Assembly (NCBI GenBank): GCA_022414725.1
Contig: CM039464.1
Span: forward strand, 7,162,113-7,226,112
Reading direction: 5' to 3'
DNA from: Microglena sp. YARC
Lineage: Eukaryota > Chlorophyta > Chlorophyceae > Chlamydomonadales > Chlamydomonadaceae
Length of the DNA stretch: 64,000 bases
Shown here: piece after piece, positions 21,520-32,120 of the stretch
Layout: every line of letters starts with the position of its first letter
Numbering within the stretch: position 1 is the stretch's first letter
Made by a program: the position numbers and the translations under genes
The notes under the pieces: generated by a model
Seen by the model: the letters and a program-made list of their open reading frames with translations, nothing else
What the model was told of the DNA's origin: nothing
The model's database searches: none

Positions 21520-22024
21520 TGTGAGGTCTTCTGTGGAGGGGTCTTGGCGTTGTAGGTCGGAGTGTTGGGATAGGGGGAGTTACGAGGGCGGGGCAGGGGA
21601 AGAGGGGATGGAGTGTGTGTGGGAATCGGCGATCCAAAGGGATCCAGCGGATTACTGGGGGGTGAACGTTGCCAAGCGGCAATGTTCGACGACAGAAGCT
21701 TCTCTTAAGCTGGAGGCGTAGACAAATTGATCGTCTGAGATCAATACAGCACTGTGTGGGTCTCGGTGAGGGCGTCGTCCTATACTCACTTCATAGATTT
21801 CGGTGATTGTGGTCGCTCTTGCTTGCTCCAGTCGTAGGCCGCAGTGGCAGATCCAAGGATTCTTGGTAGGAAGCGGCAAGCGGAGCAGCGGGAAGTAGGA
21901 TCCGCAAAGGGAGTCCAGGTGCTTAGTTAAAGCTCGGGCCTTCGACAAGTCAGAGGGGAACTGAATCCGAACGCGGAAATCAGCGGCTGTTCTTCGTTAG
22001 CGTCTAAAGATGGCGCACATAACC

Positions 22025-22252
22025 TGTTAATGTAAGATTGTTACAACGGCATAGGCTCGATAGAGGAGAAGATGCTATTAAGCGCAACAGGCGCAATCAT
22101 ATAGAATAGAGATGTGTACTGCAGGGTACTGCAGTCACGTGCAGGCCACAGCTAGCCTGAGGCCTGGCGGCAGGCAACACGGTACCAGGAGGGAAAGGTA
22201 CCGGTATGCATTATGCCGACTCAGAGACTGATATATAAATCAGTCAATAACA
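22025..22252 (-). repeat. 5' LTR of the Copia element
   Basis: 228 bp with TG...CA ends. It is followed by the matching TTCTT duplication at 22253. Confidence 0.93.
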
Positions 22253-22295
22253 TTCTTAGTCTAAGTTACTTATTACATTCTATGGAAACAGTAGC

Positions 22296-22935
22296 TAAAG
22301 TAAGCTGACTGGTTGATCACAGCACCTGTATTTGCCTTTGCACCCTCTCTTTATTTTTTGTCGTGAAAGGACTTTAAACCTAGGAGATGGGTCTGCTGAC
22401 ACAAACCAGCGACATCGAAGATTCAGTTCGATTGGCGTTGCCACTCCTACAAAAGAGTAGGCGCACTGAGGACATATGGGGCACTGTCCATGATGCCATC
22501 TCCTTCTGGATGAGCCGGTACTCAATGTATTGTGTTACCTGACATGATGGTCCCACGTGTATTGATCACAGCACCTGTATTTGCCTTTGCACCCTCACTT
22601 TATTTTTTGTCGTGAAAGGACTTGTGAAACCTAGGAGATGGGTCTGCTGACACAAACCAGCGACACCGAAGATTCAGTTCGAATGGCGTTGCCACTCCAA
22701 CAAAAGAGTAGGCGCACTGAGGATATATGGGGCACTGTCAATGATGCCATCTCCTTCTGGATGAGCCGGTACTCAATGTATTGTGACAGCTGAGATGATG
22801 GTCCCACATGTATTGATCACAGCACCTGCATTTGCCTTTGCACCCTCACTGAGGATATATGGGGCACTGTCGATGATGCCATCTCCTTCTGGATGAGACG
22901 GTACTCTATGTCTGCAGACACCATAGGCTAGGTCC
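22296..22935 (+). repeat. Three exon-like units, two carrying a SAP-like exon copy
   Basis: Units start near 22312, 22557 and 22803 with GATCACAGCACCTG and GCATTTGCCTTTGCACCCTC. They continue with GAGGA(C/T)ATATGGGGCACTGT, coding EDIWGTVxDAISFWMSRYS. The first two units contain an insert of about 123 bp between CCTCAC and GCGCAC-TGAGG. After an acceptor-like ACCTAG, the insert codes EMGLLTQTSDTEDSVRMALP. That insert is related in DNA and protein to the exon at 55324-55414 on the other strand. The third unit and the copies near 18975 and 19165 lack it. Whether any unit is expressed is unknown. Confidence 0.65.
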
Positions 22936-22995
22936 TATCGACACACACAAGCACTTAATTAGGCGCGCAGTCGTAGACTGCTTTATTTTGTGCAG

Positions 22996-23083
22996 CTTGC
23001 ATTTGCCTTGTCTTACCTACAATCCCTGGTTTGCTCCCTGCTTTCTGTGGGTACAGCACGGGGGGACTTTGGATTGGAAGACG
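22996..23083 (+). CDS. Possible exon of an unrecognised gene
   Basis: TTTTGTGCAG precedes an open stretch coding LAFALSYLQSLVCSLL and ending GACG before GTGAGC (phase 1). The acceptor side resembles the upstream repeat units (CAG, CTTGCATTTGCCTTG), as at other exons. However, its phase does not join the next candidate exon, and 23060-23140 is also similar to 38860-38920 in an LTR, so it may be retroelement sequence. Confidence 0.28.
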
Positions 23084-23185
23084 GTGAGCAGCCCAGAGTT
23101 GGCTGAACAACCATGTAATCATTCAAATTCAAATTCAAATGACCTACAATCTGCCTTTCTAAGTGTTTGTATGACAACGCTGCAG

Positions 23186-23416
23186 GCAACGAGGAATGGA
23201 AATGTTGGTCCTGTACCTAAGGAGTACAATGTCAGTGCCGATCTCGGACAAGGCAGCTCTTCAAGTCCGGGGGGGTCTCCCAACCATACTTTCGATGGTA
23301 TCGAATTGTGGGCCAAAATGTCTGCAGACGGACGTATGGAAATGAATTTAAAGCTAACTAGATGCAGAGCAAGCGAGCAAGACTTCTGGTACCCACCCAA
23401 GCCAGAGAATCTTGAG
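23186..23416 (+). CDS. Possible internal exon, unrecognised protein
   Basis: 231 bp, open in phase 0 at both ends, bounded by CGCTGCAG and GAG-GTAGGT. It codes a balanced, non-repetitive peptide with NVSADLGQGSSSSPGG, FDGIELWAKMSADGRMEMN and DFWYPPKPENLE. Composition and splice-like borders suggest a real host exon. I recognise no domain. Confidence 0.45.
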
Positions 23417-24154
23417 GTAGGTTTTTGCCTAGAAATTTATTTTACTGCCGATTTATTTTTTAAGCCAAGCAGTGCACCTGGAAGCTGACTGAAACAGCTT
23501 TCCTATATGTTGAAATCTTGGGGCATAGCTCAATGGCTGGCTCAGAGACCTGCCCAGCGGCTGGTGCTTGCAGCAGAAAAGAAAAGCCATGATGCGCAGA
23601 ACTGAGCCATTCAAACTTGGAATTTGCCCATAGGCGAGAAAGCTGATCTAGTTAATACATAGCCACCGCTGCTGTTTCATTTTTGGGCTACGCATGGCAG
23701 CTTCCACCCAGCTCCACCAGCCAGCCACTGGGTCTAGCCCATTGCGTTCAGTTGAAATGTCCACAATGCCAGCTTTTGTACACATTAGCTAGCTTCAGGT
23801 TTGGCCCAAGGACGGGGGAAAGGAGCTGCCCAGAAGCTGCTACGCGTAGGCGAACAATGAAACAGTGGCCACCGCCTTTGGTATATATTGGCAGGCGCCA
23901 TGCCCATAGCTTTTCTTTTCGGCTGCGGGCAGCAGCTTCTAGGCACCTCCTTAAGCCAGTCACTGGGCTAAGCCCCAGGATTTCAACAGTTCTGGACAGC
24001 TAATTCTGTCAGCTCCCGGATTAACTAAGTTGCGTTAGCTTGGGATAAATAGCCAGCCAGAGGAGCTGCCTAGCAGCTGCTGCTCGTAGCTGGAAAAAAC
24101 TGGCCGTGCCAGTAGTGTGCCAGTGCCAGTGCTAGTGCCAATACCAGTGCCAGT
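23417..24154. other. Related GC-balanced repeats, no firm gene
   Basis: Segments such as GGAGCTGCC(C/T)AGCAGCTGC, GCCAGCCACTGGG and TTTTCTTTTCGGC recur between 23530 and 24090 in both orientations. They suggest dispersed or inverted repeats. 24115-24154 is a GTGCCA short repeat. No coding evidence is convincing. Confidence 0.4.
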
Positions 24155-24316
24155 CAGGGTACTACTTCTTGCCAAATTGGTCAGCGCTTTTTAGTGCAAA
24201 AAGCGCAAAAACTGCGCGCAGCGCCCACAGGGGGTTGAAAAAACTGCGTGAAATGGCACAGGGGCTCAAAACGGCAGTGTGGCACCGAACCGCCACGCGC
24301 GCTTAGTAGTACCATG
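24155..24316. mobile_element. hAT-like MITE, copy A
   Basis: Starts CAGGGTACTACTTC and ends GTAGTACCATG, an altered inverted end. The flanking 8 bp are GTGCCAGT and GTGCTTGT, a decayed target duplication. The interior has GCGCAAAAACTGCGCG-type palindromes shared with the copies at 39144, 39441 and 44980. Confidence 0.8.
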
Positions 24317-24530
24317 GTGCTTGTACCAGGGTACAGGGCCAGGGCCAGTACCAGTACCAGGGTACAGGGTCAGGGCCAAGGCCAGTACCAGGGGGCAGGG
24401 CCAGGGCCAGTCCCAGGGTACAGGGCCAGGGCCAAGGCCAGTACCAAGGGCCAGGGCCAGGGCCAGTACCAGGGACAGAAGGGCTGGCCGGAAGGGAACA
24501 CTTCAACAGCTGCCTAGTCAAAGGTAATGC
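24317..24530. repeat. GTACCAGGG/GGCCAGGGCCA minisatellite
   Basis: Short units of CCAGGGTACAGGG and CCAGGGCCAGTA repeat from 24325 to 24475, in various combinations. The last 50 bp are unique. Confidence 0.75.
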
Positions 24531-24725
24531 TAACGCCTGGTGGGGCGTGGTATTAAGGGAACCTGTCATACGCAGGCAGAGAACGGTCTACCACCTCGAC
24601 TGGACAAGCTACCATCGCGGTTGACAAAGACCTGCAATGCTAAGAGCGACCGTAGGGGGAATCAAACCCCTGACCCTGCATCCTCAAAACGATTTGGTGT
24701 ACCACTAGACCAATTGATTCGCTGA
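24524..24725 (-). mobile_element. tRNA-headed SINE
   Basis: On the minus strand the 5' part (24723 to about 24645) looks like a tRNA: A-box-like TGGTCTAGTGGTA, B box GGTTTGATTCC at 24658-24668 in a 5-bp T-stem, and a partly paired acceptor AGCGA/TCGCT. The anticodon arm pairs poorly, so it is not a working tRNA. The body continues to about 24524. About 99 bp of the 3' body recur on the plus strand at 25589-25687. Confidence 0.65.
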
Positions 24726-24982
24726 AAGGGGCTATATCCTTTGGTCAGTATATTTCATACGACTCATAATCATGATATTTCATACTCATACTCATACTCA
24801 TAATCATAATCATGATATTTCACACGACTCATAATCATGATATTTCATACTCATACTCATAATCATGATATTTCATACTCATACTCATACTCATACTCAT
24901 AATCATGGTATTTCATACGACTCATAATCAGGCGTACTATTTATTTTACTCAAGCAAAGCCTTCCGACCTCAGGTTCAAGAA
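24726..24982. repeat. CATACTCATAATCATGATATTT short repeats
   Basis: Irregular repeats of ACTCATA and AATCATGATATTTCA run from 24740 to 24930, directly upstream of the first GIY-YIG gene exon. No promoter elements could be fixed. Confidence 0.75.
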
Positions 24983-25141
24983 ATGGCTGCTTCTTCAGTT
25001 GAAAGCAAGGTGTGCCAGAGAGATGGATGCGGAAAGCCAATTACTGGGAGAAGGACGAAATTCTGCTCTGATGCGTGCCAGAAGGGCAAGTCGAGAAGGG
25101 CAAGCCCAGAAGAAGGCACTCCTACAGCTGGCGGGACTAAG
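24983..25141 (+). CDS. First exon: Cys zinc-binding N-terminus of GIY-YIG-like gene
   Basis: ATG at 24983 opens 53 codons ending AAG before GTGAGT (phase 0). MAASSVESKVCQRDGCGKPI is followed by GRRTKFCSDACQKGKSRR. The four Cys (C-x4-C and C-x3-C) form a plausible zinc ribbon of the FCSDAC type. The phase 0 donor fits the phase 0 acceptor of the exon at 33024, which starts with the related sequence KCQKGKP. The start is chosen because it precedes the conserved part, and no upstream splice acceptor is evident. Function: likely nucleic-acid binding ahead of a nuclease fold (inference). Confidence 0.6.
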
Positions 25142-25310
25142 GTGAGTTTGTGACGCGTGCCAGAAGGGCAAGTCCAGAAGGGCAAGCCCAGAAGAAGGCA
25201 CTCCTACAGCTGGCGGGACTAAGGTGAATTTGTGACGAGTGCCAGAAGGGCAAGTCCAGAAGGGCAAGCCCAGAGTGACCACTCCTACAGCTGGCGGTAC
25301 CAAGGTGAGT
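25070..25310 (+). repeat. 82-bp triplication of the exon 3' end with its splice donor
   Basis: The last 70 bp of the exon plus GTGAGTTTGTGACG occur three times: the exon copy, then donors GTGAATTT near 25222 and GTGAGTATG near 25306. Units start GTGCCAGAAGGGCAAG and end GGCGGGACTAAG or GGCGGTACCAAG before GTGA. Later units are close to the exon in sequence, so alternative donors are possible. Confidence 0.9.
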
Positions 25311-25588
25311 ATGTATGTATGTATGTATGTATGTATGTATGTATGTATGTATGTATGTATGTATGTATGTATGTATGTATGTATGTATGTATGTATGTAT
25401 GTATGTATGTATGTATGTATGTATGTATGTATGTATGTATGTATGTATGTATGTATGTATGTATGTATGTATGTATGTATGTATGTATGTATGTATGTAT
25501 GTATGTATGTATGTATGTATGTATGTATGTATGTATGTATGTATGTATGTATGTATGTATGTATGTATGTATGTATGTATGTATGTAT
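25308..25588. repeat. (GTAT)n microsatellite starting in the third donor
   Basis: About 69 uninterrupted GTAT units. The first unit is the +5 to +8 region of the last duplicated donor (AAG-GTGAGTATGTATG). It ends abruptly at the SINE fragment at 25589. Confidence 0.95.
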
Positions 25589-25687
25589 AACCGCGATGGT
25601 AGCTTGTCCAGTTGTGGTAGGAGACCGCTCCCCACCTGCGTACAACGGGCTCCCTTAATACCACGCCCCATCAGGCGTTATCATTAC
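25589..25687 (+). mobile_element. 5'-truncated SINE copy
   Basis: The reverse complement of 24524-24622, starting AACCGCGATGGTAGC and ending GGCGTTATCATTACC. The tRNA-like head is missing; the truncation point abuts the GTAT array. Confidence 0.75.
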
Positions 25688-26205
25688 CATTATTACATTG
25701 CCCTAACACACATCATAGTACTGCACTAACCCCACCACCACCACCACCGCACCACCTCACCACTTGCCAAAAGGTTCGAAGTACACTGTTTAGTTTCAAA
25801 ACCGTCGGCATACTGTACGTATGTTACAGTCCAGGGGTAGGCCAAAAAGGCGTAAGGGGCTTGCCCAACCGTATAGGAAGGGCTTAACAAGAAAAAGCAC
25901 TGGTGACCTGCAGCAAGTCAGTACATTACATTGCTCTAACACATATCATAGTACTGCACTACCCCTGTCGGTAAAACAATTGTTTGGGGGTCAGTTCATC
26001 AATGCATCTTCTTTTTAACCCTTCCTGTCACGGTTGGGCAAGTCCCTTACTCCTTTTTGGCCTACCCCTGTCGGTAAAACAATTGTTTGGGGTTCAGTTC
26101 ATCAATGCTTCTTCTTCTGAACCCTTCCTGTCACGGTTGGGCAAGTCCCTCACTCCTTTTTGGCCTACTCCTGTCGGTAAAACAATTTTTGGGGGTTCAG
26201 TTCAT
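25688..26205. repeat. Intron: CCACCA tract, reversed dispersed core and three 103-bp satellite units
   Basis: 25735-25755 is a CCACCA tract. TTACAGTCCAGGGGTAGGCC at 25824 is the dispersed core on the minus strand. 25964-26205 holds three units with CCTGTCGGTAAAACAATTG, TTCAGTTCATCAATGC and CTGTCACGGTTGGGCAAGTC. These are the same satellite as at 45661-48430. Confidence 0.8.
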
Positions 26206-27703
26206 CAATTGGTGGTGGTGGTGGTTGAATGTATGGGCGTTAACTGCTACATGCAGTCGGGTGGGGTAGTGGTGGTGGTGAGGTTGTGGTGGTGAGGTGG
26301 TGGTGGTGGTTGTATGTATGGGCATTAACAGCTACATGCAGGTGGGTGGGGTAGTGGTGGTTGTGAGGTGGTGGTGGTGAGGTGGTGGTGGTGGTTGAAT
26401 GTATGGGCATTAACAGCTACATCCAGGTGGGTGGGTGGTGGTGGTGGTGGTGGTGAGGTGGTGGTGGTGGTGAGGTGGTGGTGGTGAGGTGGTGGTGGTG
26501 GTTGAATGTATGGGCATTAACAGCTACATCCAGGTGGGTGGGGTGGTGGTGGTGGTGAGGTGGTGGTGGTGGTGGTTGAATGTATGGGCATTAACAGCTA
26601 CATGCAGGTGGGTGGGGTGGTGGTGAGGTGAGGACGGTGGTGGTGAGGTGGTGGTGGTGAGGTGGTGGTGGTGGTTGTATGTATGGGCATTAACAGCTAC
26701 ATCCAGGTGGGTGGGGTGGTGGTGAGGTGGAGGTGGTGAGGTGGTGGTGGTGGTGGTTGAATGTATGGGCATTAACAGCTACATCCAGGTGGGTGGGGTG
26801 GTAGTGGTGGTGAGGTGGTGGTGGTGGTGGTTGAATGTATGGGCATTAAAAGCTACATGCAGGTGGGTGGGGTGGTGGTGAGGTGGTGGTGGTTGAATGT
26901 ATGGGCATTAACAGCTACATGCAGGTGGGTGGGGTGGTGGTGAGGTGGAGGTGGTGGTGGTGAGGTGGTGGTGGTGGTGGTTGAATGTATGGGCATTAAC
27001 AGCTACGTGCAGGTGGGTGGGGTGGTGGTGAGGTGGAGGTGGTGAGGTGGTGGTGGTGGTGGTGGTTGAATGTATGGGCATTAACAGCTACATGCAGGTG
27101 GGTGGGGTGGTGGTGAGGTGGAGATGGTGAGGTGGTGGTGGTGGTTGAATGTATGGGCATTAACAGCTACATCCAGGTGGGTGGGGTGGTGGTGAGGTGG
27201 GGGTGGTGAGGTGGTGGTGGTGGTTGAATGTATGGGCATTAACAGCTACATGCAGGTGGGTGGGGTGGTGGTGGTGTTGATGTGGTGGTGGTGGTGGTTG
27301 AATGGTGGGCATTAACAGCTACATCCAGGTGGGTGGGGTGGTGGTGAGGTGGAGGTGGTGAGGTGGTGGTGGTGGTGGTTGAATGTATGGGCATTAACAG
27401 CTACATCCAGGTGGGTGGGGTGGTGGTGAGGTGGTGGTGGTGGTGGTTGAATGTATGGGCATTAAAAGCTACATGCAGGTGGGTGGGGTGGTGGTAAGGT
27501 GGTGGTGGTGGTGGTTGAATGTATGGGCATTAACAGCTACATCCAGGTGGGTGGGGTGGTGGTGAGGTGGAGGTGGTGGTGGTGAGGTGGTGGTGGTGGT
27601 TGAATGTATGGGCATTAACAGCTACGTGCAGGTGGGTGGGGTGGTGGTGAGGTGGTGAGGTGGTTGTGGTGGTGGTTGAATGTATGGGCATTAAAAGCTA
27701 CAT
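26206..27703. repeat. GGTGGT minisatellite with GGGCATTAACAGCTACAT core, left part
   Basis: About 17 units of roughly 70-100 bp consist of GGTGGTGAGGTGG tracts of variable length. They alternate with GAATGTATGGGCATTAACAG and CTACAT(C/G)CAGGTGGGTGGGG. The array resumes at 32397 after the inserted LINE. Confidence 0.95.
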
Positions 27704-27731
27704 AATCTTTCAAAAACCTGTGCGAATAGCT

Positions 27732-28535
27732 ATGACAATAACTAGAAGTCAGACGCAAGACATGAGCATTGACCCTGGATCACCCGGGGATAATGCACCC
27801 CCCCCGTGGTTTGCAATGTGGTACGCTACAACGCTTAAACCCACACTGGACAAATCGTTCGACTCGATTAAAAAAGAGTCGCATCAAACATTGAAGTCGG
27901 TGGAAGGACTTTTGAGTGAGATGCGGGAAAAACCGTTCAGAAACAGACCAATAAGATCGCAAACATAGAGGACCACTCTGAACGCCCAGAGGGATACGAT
28001 AGTATCCCAGGAGAAGCGCATTTCCGCCCTGGAAGCTGCTATCAAGGATCGGCCGGTGGTGCCCCCAGCAGGGGGAAAAGAATCTGCATGGAGTCGGCCA
28101 CTCATACAGCGACCGGGCTCAGCCCCCAGACCAAGCAGGTTACGACATGCAATTCAGGATCTCAGGCATCCCTGAAGATCCCAACGAGAACGACAGGCAG
28201 CTAGCGGTGGCTTGTAAAGTCTAAGCTCAACCCAGGCTTTAGAAGCCAACAACACCTAACGCCCAGAAGGAGCAAGACAAGGCAGAGTTTACTATTGTGT
28301 CCGCTCGACGCATTGGGAGGCAAGGTTGGGAACCGAAGGTTCCTCAAGGATAGCGGAAATAGCAGCTCTGGATTTCTTGTCTCCTGAGGAGCTGAAAGCT
28401 GCACAAGGAACACCTTCCAGCGCTTTTTCTGTGAAGCTAAGAGGGACCCCTCTTAAGTGGGTTTCGTTCAATAGAGGACTCCTGAAGGTGCGGGACAAGG
28501 CTCCCCCTTCAGGTGTCTCATCGACTGATGCATGA
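27732..28535 (+). pseudogene. LINE ORF1 (RNA-binding), degenerate
   Basis: MTITRSQTQDMSIDPGSPGD starts at 27732. In a second frame a coiled coil, RDTIVSQEKRISALEAAIKD, follows near 28000. Then YDMQFRISGIPEDPNENDRQ near 28143 and EFTIVSARRIGRQ near 28290 match the RRM region of L1-type ORF1 proteins, where RISGIPE and RIG are typical. A TAA and a TAG lie in frame between them. The end, SFNRGLLKVRDKAPPSG, lies in a third frame and stops at 28535. ORF1 proteins coat the element RNA. Confidence 0.75.
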
Positions 28536-28544
28536 AGTGGACTA

Positions 28545-31500
28545 AGGTGCCTTGCATGGAACATCAGAGGACAACTCAGTGTTCTGAGCAGCTGCGGTTA
28601 TGCAAGCAATGAAAGTGGTGAGAAAACACGACATTTTATTGTTTTCACACACTAACGGGGTGCGTGGCCAGCTAGAACACCCCCACATTCCAGGTTTCAA
28701 ATGCCTTTCTTGTGCCCCCGCCCCAAGTTGAGCAAGGAATGGGGGGGTCGCTATCTACTGTCCGCACTTGCCTAAATGCTACTTTAGTCCATGAGGCACC
28801 TGAATTAGGCATGGCATGGAATTCGCATACATGGAACACACATTGGTGTGTGCTATATCCCACATGCTAACAGCTCATACTACAAACATGGTGACGACTG
28901 CATTAGTATAGAGGACCACTTCCTCACTCTAGGTAAAATCATTGGGAACTTCCAGGAAAAGGCAACGTTGTGGTGATGGGTGACTTCAACGCTCGGGTTG
29001 GTCTTGGTGTGGACAATGATGATACCGAGTTAGGAGATGAACCAGTATCCCAAACCAGTAGTACAGCCCCAACCAAACCATTCAACCGAGGTGTAGCATG
29101 GACACAGGTCCCCCCAATCGATTGGGGGGGGCCCTACTCCAGCTATGGTGTAGTAACTGGTCTTATCATCCTTAACGGTAGAACAGAAAGGTGATATGCA
29201 AGGTGCACATACTTCTTTGCAGATGGCATGGACAAGAAATCTGTCATTGATTATGCGCTAGCCGCCCCTAGTCTTCTCAACACCCCAGGAGTCAAGTTTA
29301 GTGTGGCTCCCAAGCATGACTGCCCTCTCAGGCCCGGGGGTGGAAAGTTTGACACATGCCTATCACACTCCACATACCAAGATGCTGCCCTTAGGCCTTC
29401 TCAAGGTACTATTAGTACACCTGCTGGTGGTAAACCTTCGCCCAAACTGAAATGGAAAGACAACTATGTCCAGATGTATGCACACACAATTAAAGCGTGA
29501 TCCAGACGTTTAACCGAATTACTTGACAATGCACTCCATAGCTCATCTATGGAAGATTCAGAGAAGGGGATTGCTAGTGCTATTGAACTAGCCATAAGCA
29601 AATGCACACCATGTCACAAACCTGTAGCTAAGCGGAAGCACGGGCCCGTGAACGCATGGTATGATGATGAATGCAATCGTGCTAGACAGGCAGCAAGCCA
29701 AGCAGAACATCAACATGGCTCTAGCTCTGACTTGGCTGGTTCTATGCACAAGGAGTACAAGAGGATTCTCAGAAAGAAAGAAGAGGAAGTGGCTAGAAAC
29801 ACGCATGGAGAACCTTCATACGAATCTTCGCATAATCCGAAAAGTTTTTGGAAAGACGTGCGTGAGCCTAACAAGGCCACTACGGCAGATATCACAATTC
29901 ATGATTGGACTGATTTATTTTGCAGACCTCTTTATGTGCAAGTAGGTATTGATCCAAGTCTGGATGCTAGGGACTTTTGTCCCTCAAGCTGATGGACCCT
30001 CAGATAGAGGCCGCACCAACATGGTTTATGTCAAGACTTTACCACCCAGGAGGTGTTTTTCTGTTCTCCAATCCCTACGGAAAAACTCCTCCCCCGGGGT
30101 AGATGGTATCCCTGCAGAATGGTACAGATTTGCTTCCCATGAGGCCAACTCCCGATTTGTACAAGCTATGACTAACCTGTTTAATCTCATCTGGAAGACT
30201 TCTTACCTAGCCAATGGGCTGCAGCTGCCTTGGTACCCGTACCCAAATCCAAAGGCAGTGTGTATGACAAGGACAACTATCGAGGTCTTGCGGTGAGCAA
30301 CTCCATAGGAAATATCTTCTCCCTTTGCATGCTACGTAGACTAGATGATTGGTCAGAAGAATTCAACCTCAGAGCCGCTGGCCAATATGGATTTAGAAGT
30401 GGTAGGGGTACTGCAGATGCATCATTCATTCTTAACCATATTGTAGATAAATATAGAGAAAAGAAAAAACCACTCTTTGTGGCTTTTGTTGATTTTCAAG
30501 AAGGCTTATGATTGGGTCAACAGAGACTTGCTATGGGATTGCTTTAGCAAGGCTAGGAGTCAAGGACCCCTATCTCTATTCTGAAGTCCATGTATAATCA
30601 TGTTGTTTTCCAAGTTCGCCTACATGGGGGCATTGGATCCTCCTTTCCATCCCCTTGTAGGAGTTAAACAAGGAGACCCCTATCCCCACTCCTATTCGGT
30701 CTGTTCATTGATAGAATTGAATCGTTCCTCCAATCCAAGCTCCCAAATGTAGGGGCTGAGCTTAGGGAAAGATTCTGCAACTATTACTTTATGCTGATGA
30801 CCTAGCTATAATGGCAGAATCCCCGGCAGATATGCAAGCGATGCTTGACTGCCTGAGAGATTTCTGCGAGGCTACTAAGATGGCTGTGAATATAAAGAAA
30901 ACTGAGATTGTCGTTTTCAACAAACAATTCTGTGATGAGGCCCGCATGGATCCTGATTACAAATTTGTCTATGATGGAGCACAACTTTCTACAAAGTTTA
31001 TCTTTTATCTACTTGGGATCCTTCTTTGTGGATGGTGACTCAAGCAATCGTGCAAAAGCTGCTTTTTCTAGGATGCTCACTAAGGCCCAAAAGGCACACC
31101 ACATGCTTCGTAGGCGATGCCATACTATGGAGATATACAATATTGATATTCTCACCCACCTGTTTGATTCTCTTGTACAACCTATCCTGAATTTTGGCTG
31201 TGAGGTGTGGGCTCCTTCTATTCTGAACAACACACTTATCTCAAATGACCATTGCTTGTGGAGAAATGGCATAGAGGTATACTTAAACAAATGTTGGGTG
31301 TTTGCCAATCTACTACATCTAATATTATCATGGAAGAGCTGGGTAGAACCCCGTTGTGTTTTGCTTGGCTTAAACAAGCTTTGCGCTTCTGGAACAAGAC
31401 CATACATAAAGAACCCTGAGGATCTCATTAGAATGGCTCTTGAGGAATCTTTTGACTCCAACACTGGCTGGGTTCATGACTTGCGTTGTGCTCTCCACAA

Positions 31501-32120
31501 GCTAGGATCCAGTAAAAACATCAACATTTTGGAGGCTGTCGATGTCGAAGGTATTATGTCTGAAGTTTTTGAGTCATGGAGGTTTAAGTACCCAAGTGAC
31601 ACCAATGCAGTTAGAGACATCCTGATGAGAGAAGGGTTGGCTTTAAACGCCTCCGATAACAAAAATGGTTCGCAGCCAACAGCAATGATGAGAATGGCTT
31701 GATTCCCTTTACATCCGCCTTACATAAGCAGGATCAGATTTCGTTCTATAGCACAGTTTAGAATGGGTTCCCATTGGCTGAACACAGAAAGAATGAGGGT
31801 GGTGGATAGAGCACACATCCCTCGCTCAATGAGACACTGTCAAATGTGTGGGTTCCAAAAAACTGAGGATGAAATGCATATGTTTGAGTGCCCTTTTTAT
31901 AATGATATTCGCCTCCGCTACCAGAATCTGTTTACAGATATTTATAGGCATGTCCTTGAGGATACCGACTTAACCGTATGGAATGTGGAATTCTGCGATT
32001 CCACATTCAGAACCTTTATGAATGGAAATGGCACTAAGTTTTTGGAGCAACCTAGCCGACTATCTTTCTACTTGTAGAAGAGCAAGACAGGAAGCCCTGG
32101 ACTGCTTAGTGGCACCGTAA
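28545..32120 (+). pseudogene. LINE ORF2 (endonuclease-RT-zinc knuckle), degenerate
   Basis: LRCLAWNIRGQLSVLS near 28545 and VVMGDFNARVGLG near 28970 mark the APE endonuclease. RT blocks follow: SSPGVDGIPAEWYRF (30090), NYRGLAVSNSIG (30270), GQYGFRSGRGTADASF (30380), GVKQGD-like sequence with an indel (30662) and LLYADDLAIM (30790). The zinc knuckle RHCQMCGFQKTEDEMHMFEC lies near 31830 and the stop at 32118. At least eight frame changes relative to the minus copy, mostly 1-bp, break it; some may be sequencing errors in homopolymers. Confidence 0.9.

Larger units (their letters stand above)
19317..22252 (-). mobile_element. Copia-type LTR element with gag-protease only
   Basis: Direct repeats at 19317-19535 and 22025-22252 begin TGTTA and end AACA. 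They are flanked by an identical 5-bp duplication TTCTT (19312-19316 and 22253-22257), so this is one complete insertion. The gag gene and a purine tract (TTGGGGGGGA, read on the minus strand next to the left LTR) show minus orientation. The interior of about 2.5 kb encodes gag and the start of protease. It has no integrase, reverse transcriptase or RNase H, so it must be mobilised by a complete relative or is an internal deletion. I could not recognise a standard Met-tRNA primer site. Confidence 0.93.

Noticed and set aside
23520..23600. A-box-like TAGCTCAATGG as a tRNA or SINE
   Set aside because: No B box follows at the right distance.
24640..24725. Functional tRNA gene on the minus strand
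   Set aside because: The B box and T-stem are good, but the anticodon stem and acceptor pair poorly, and the sequence continues into a repeated SINE body.
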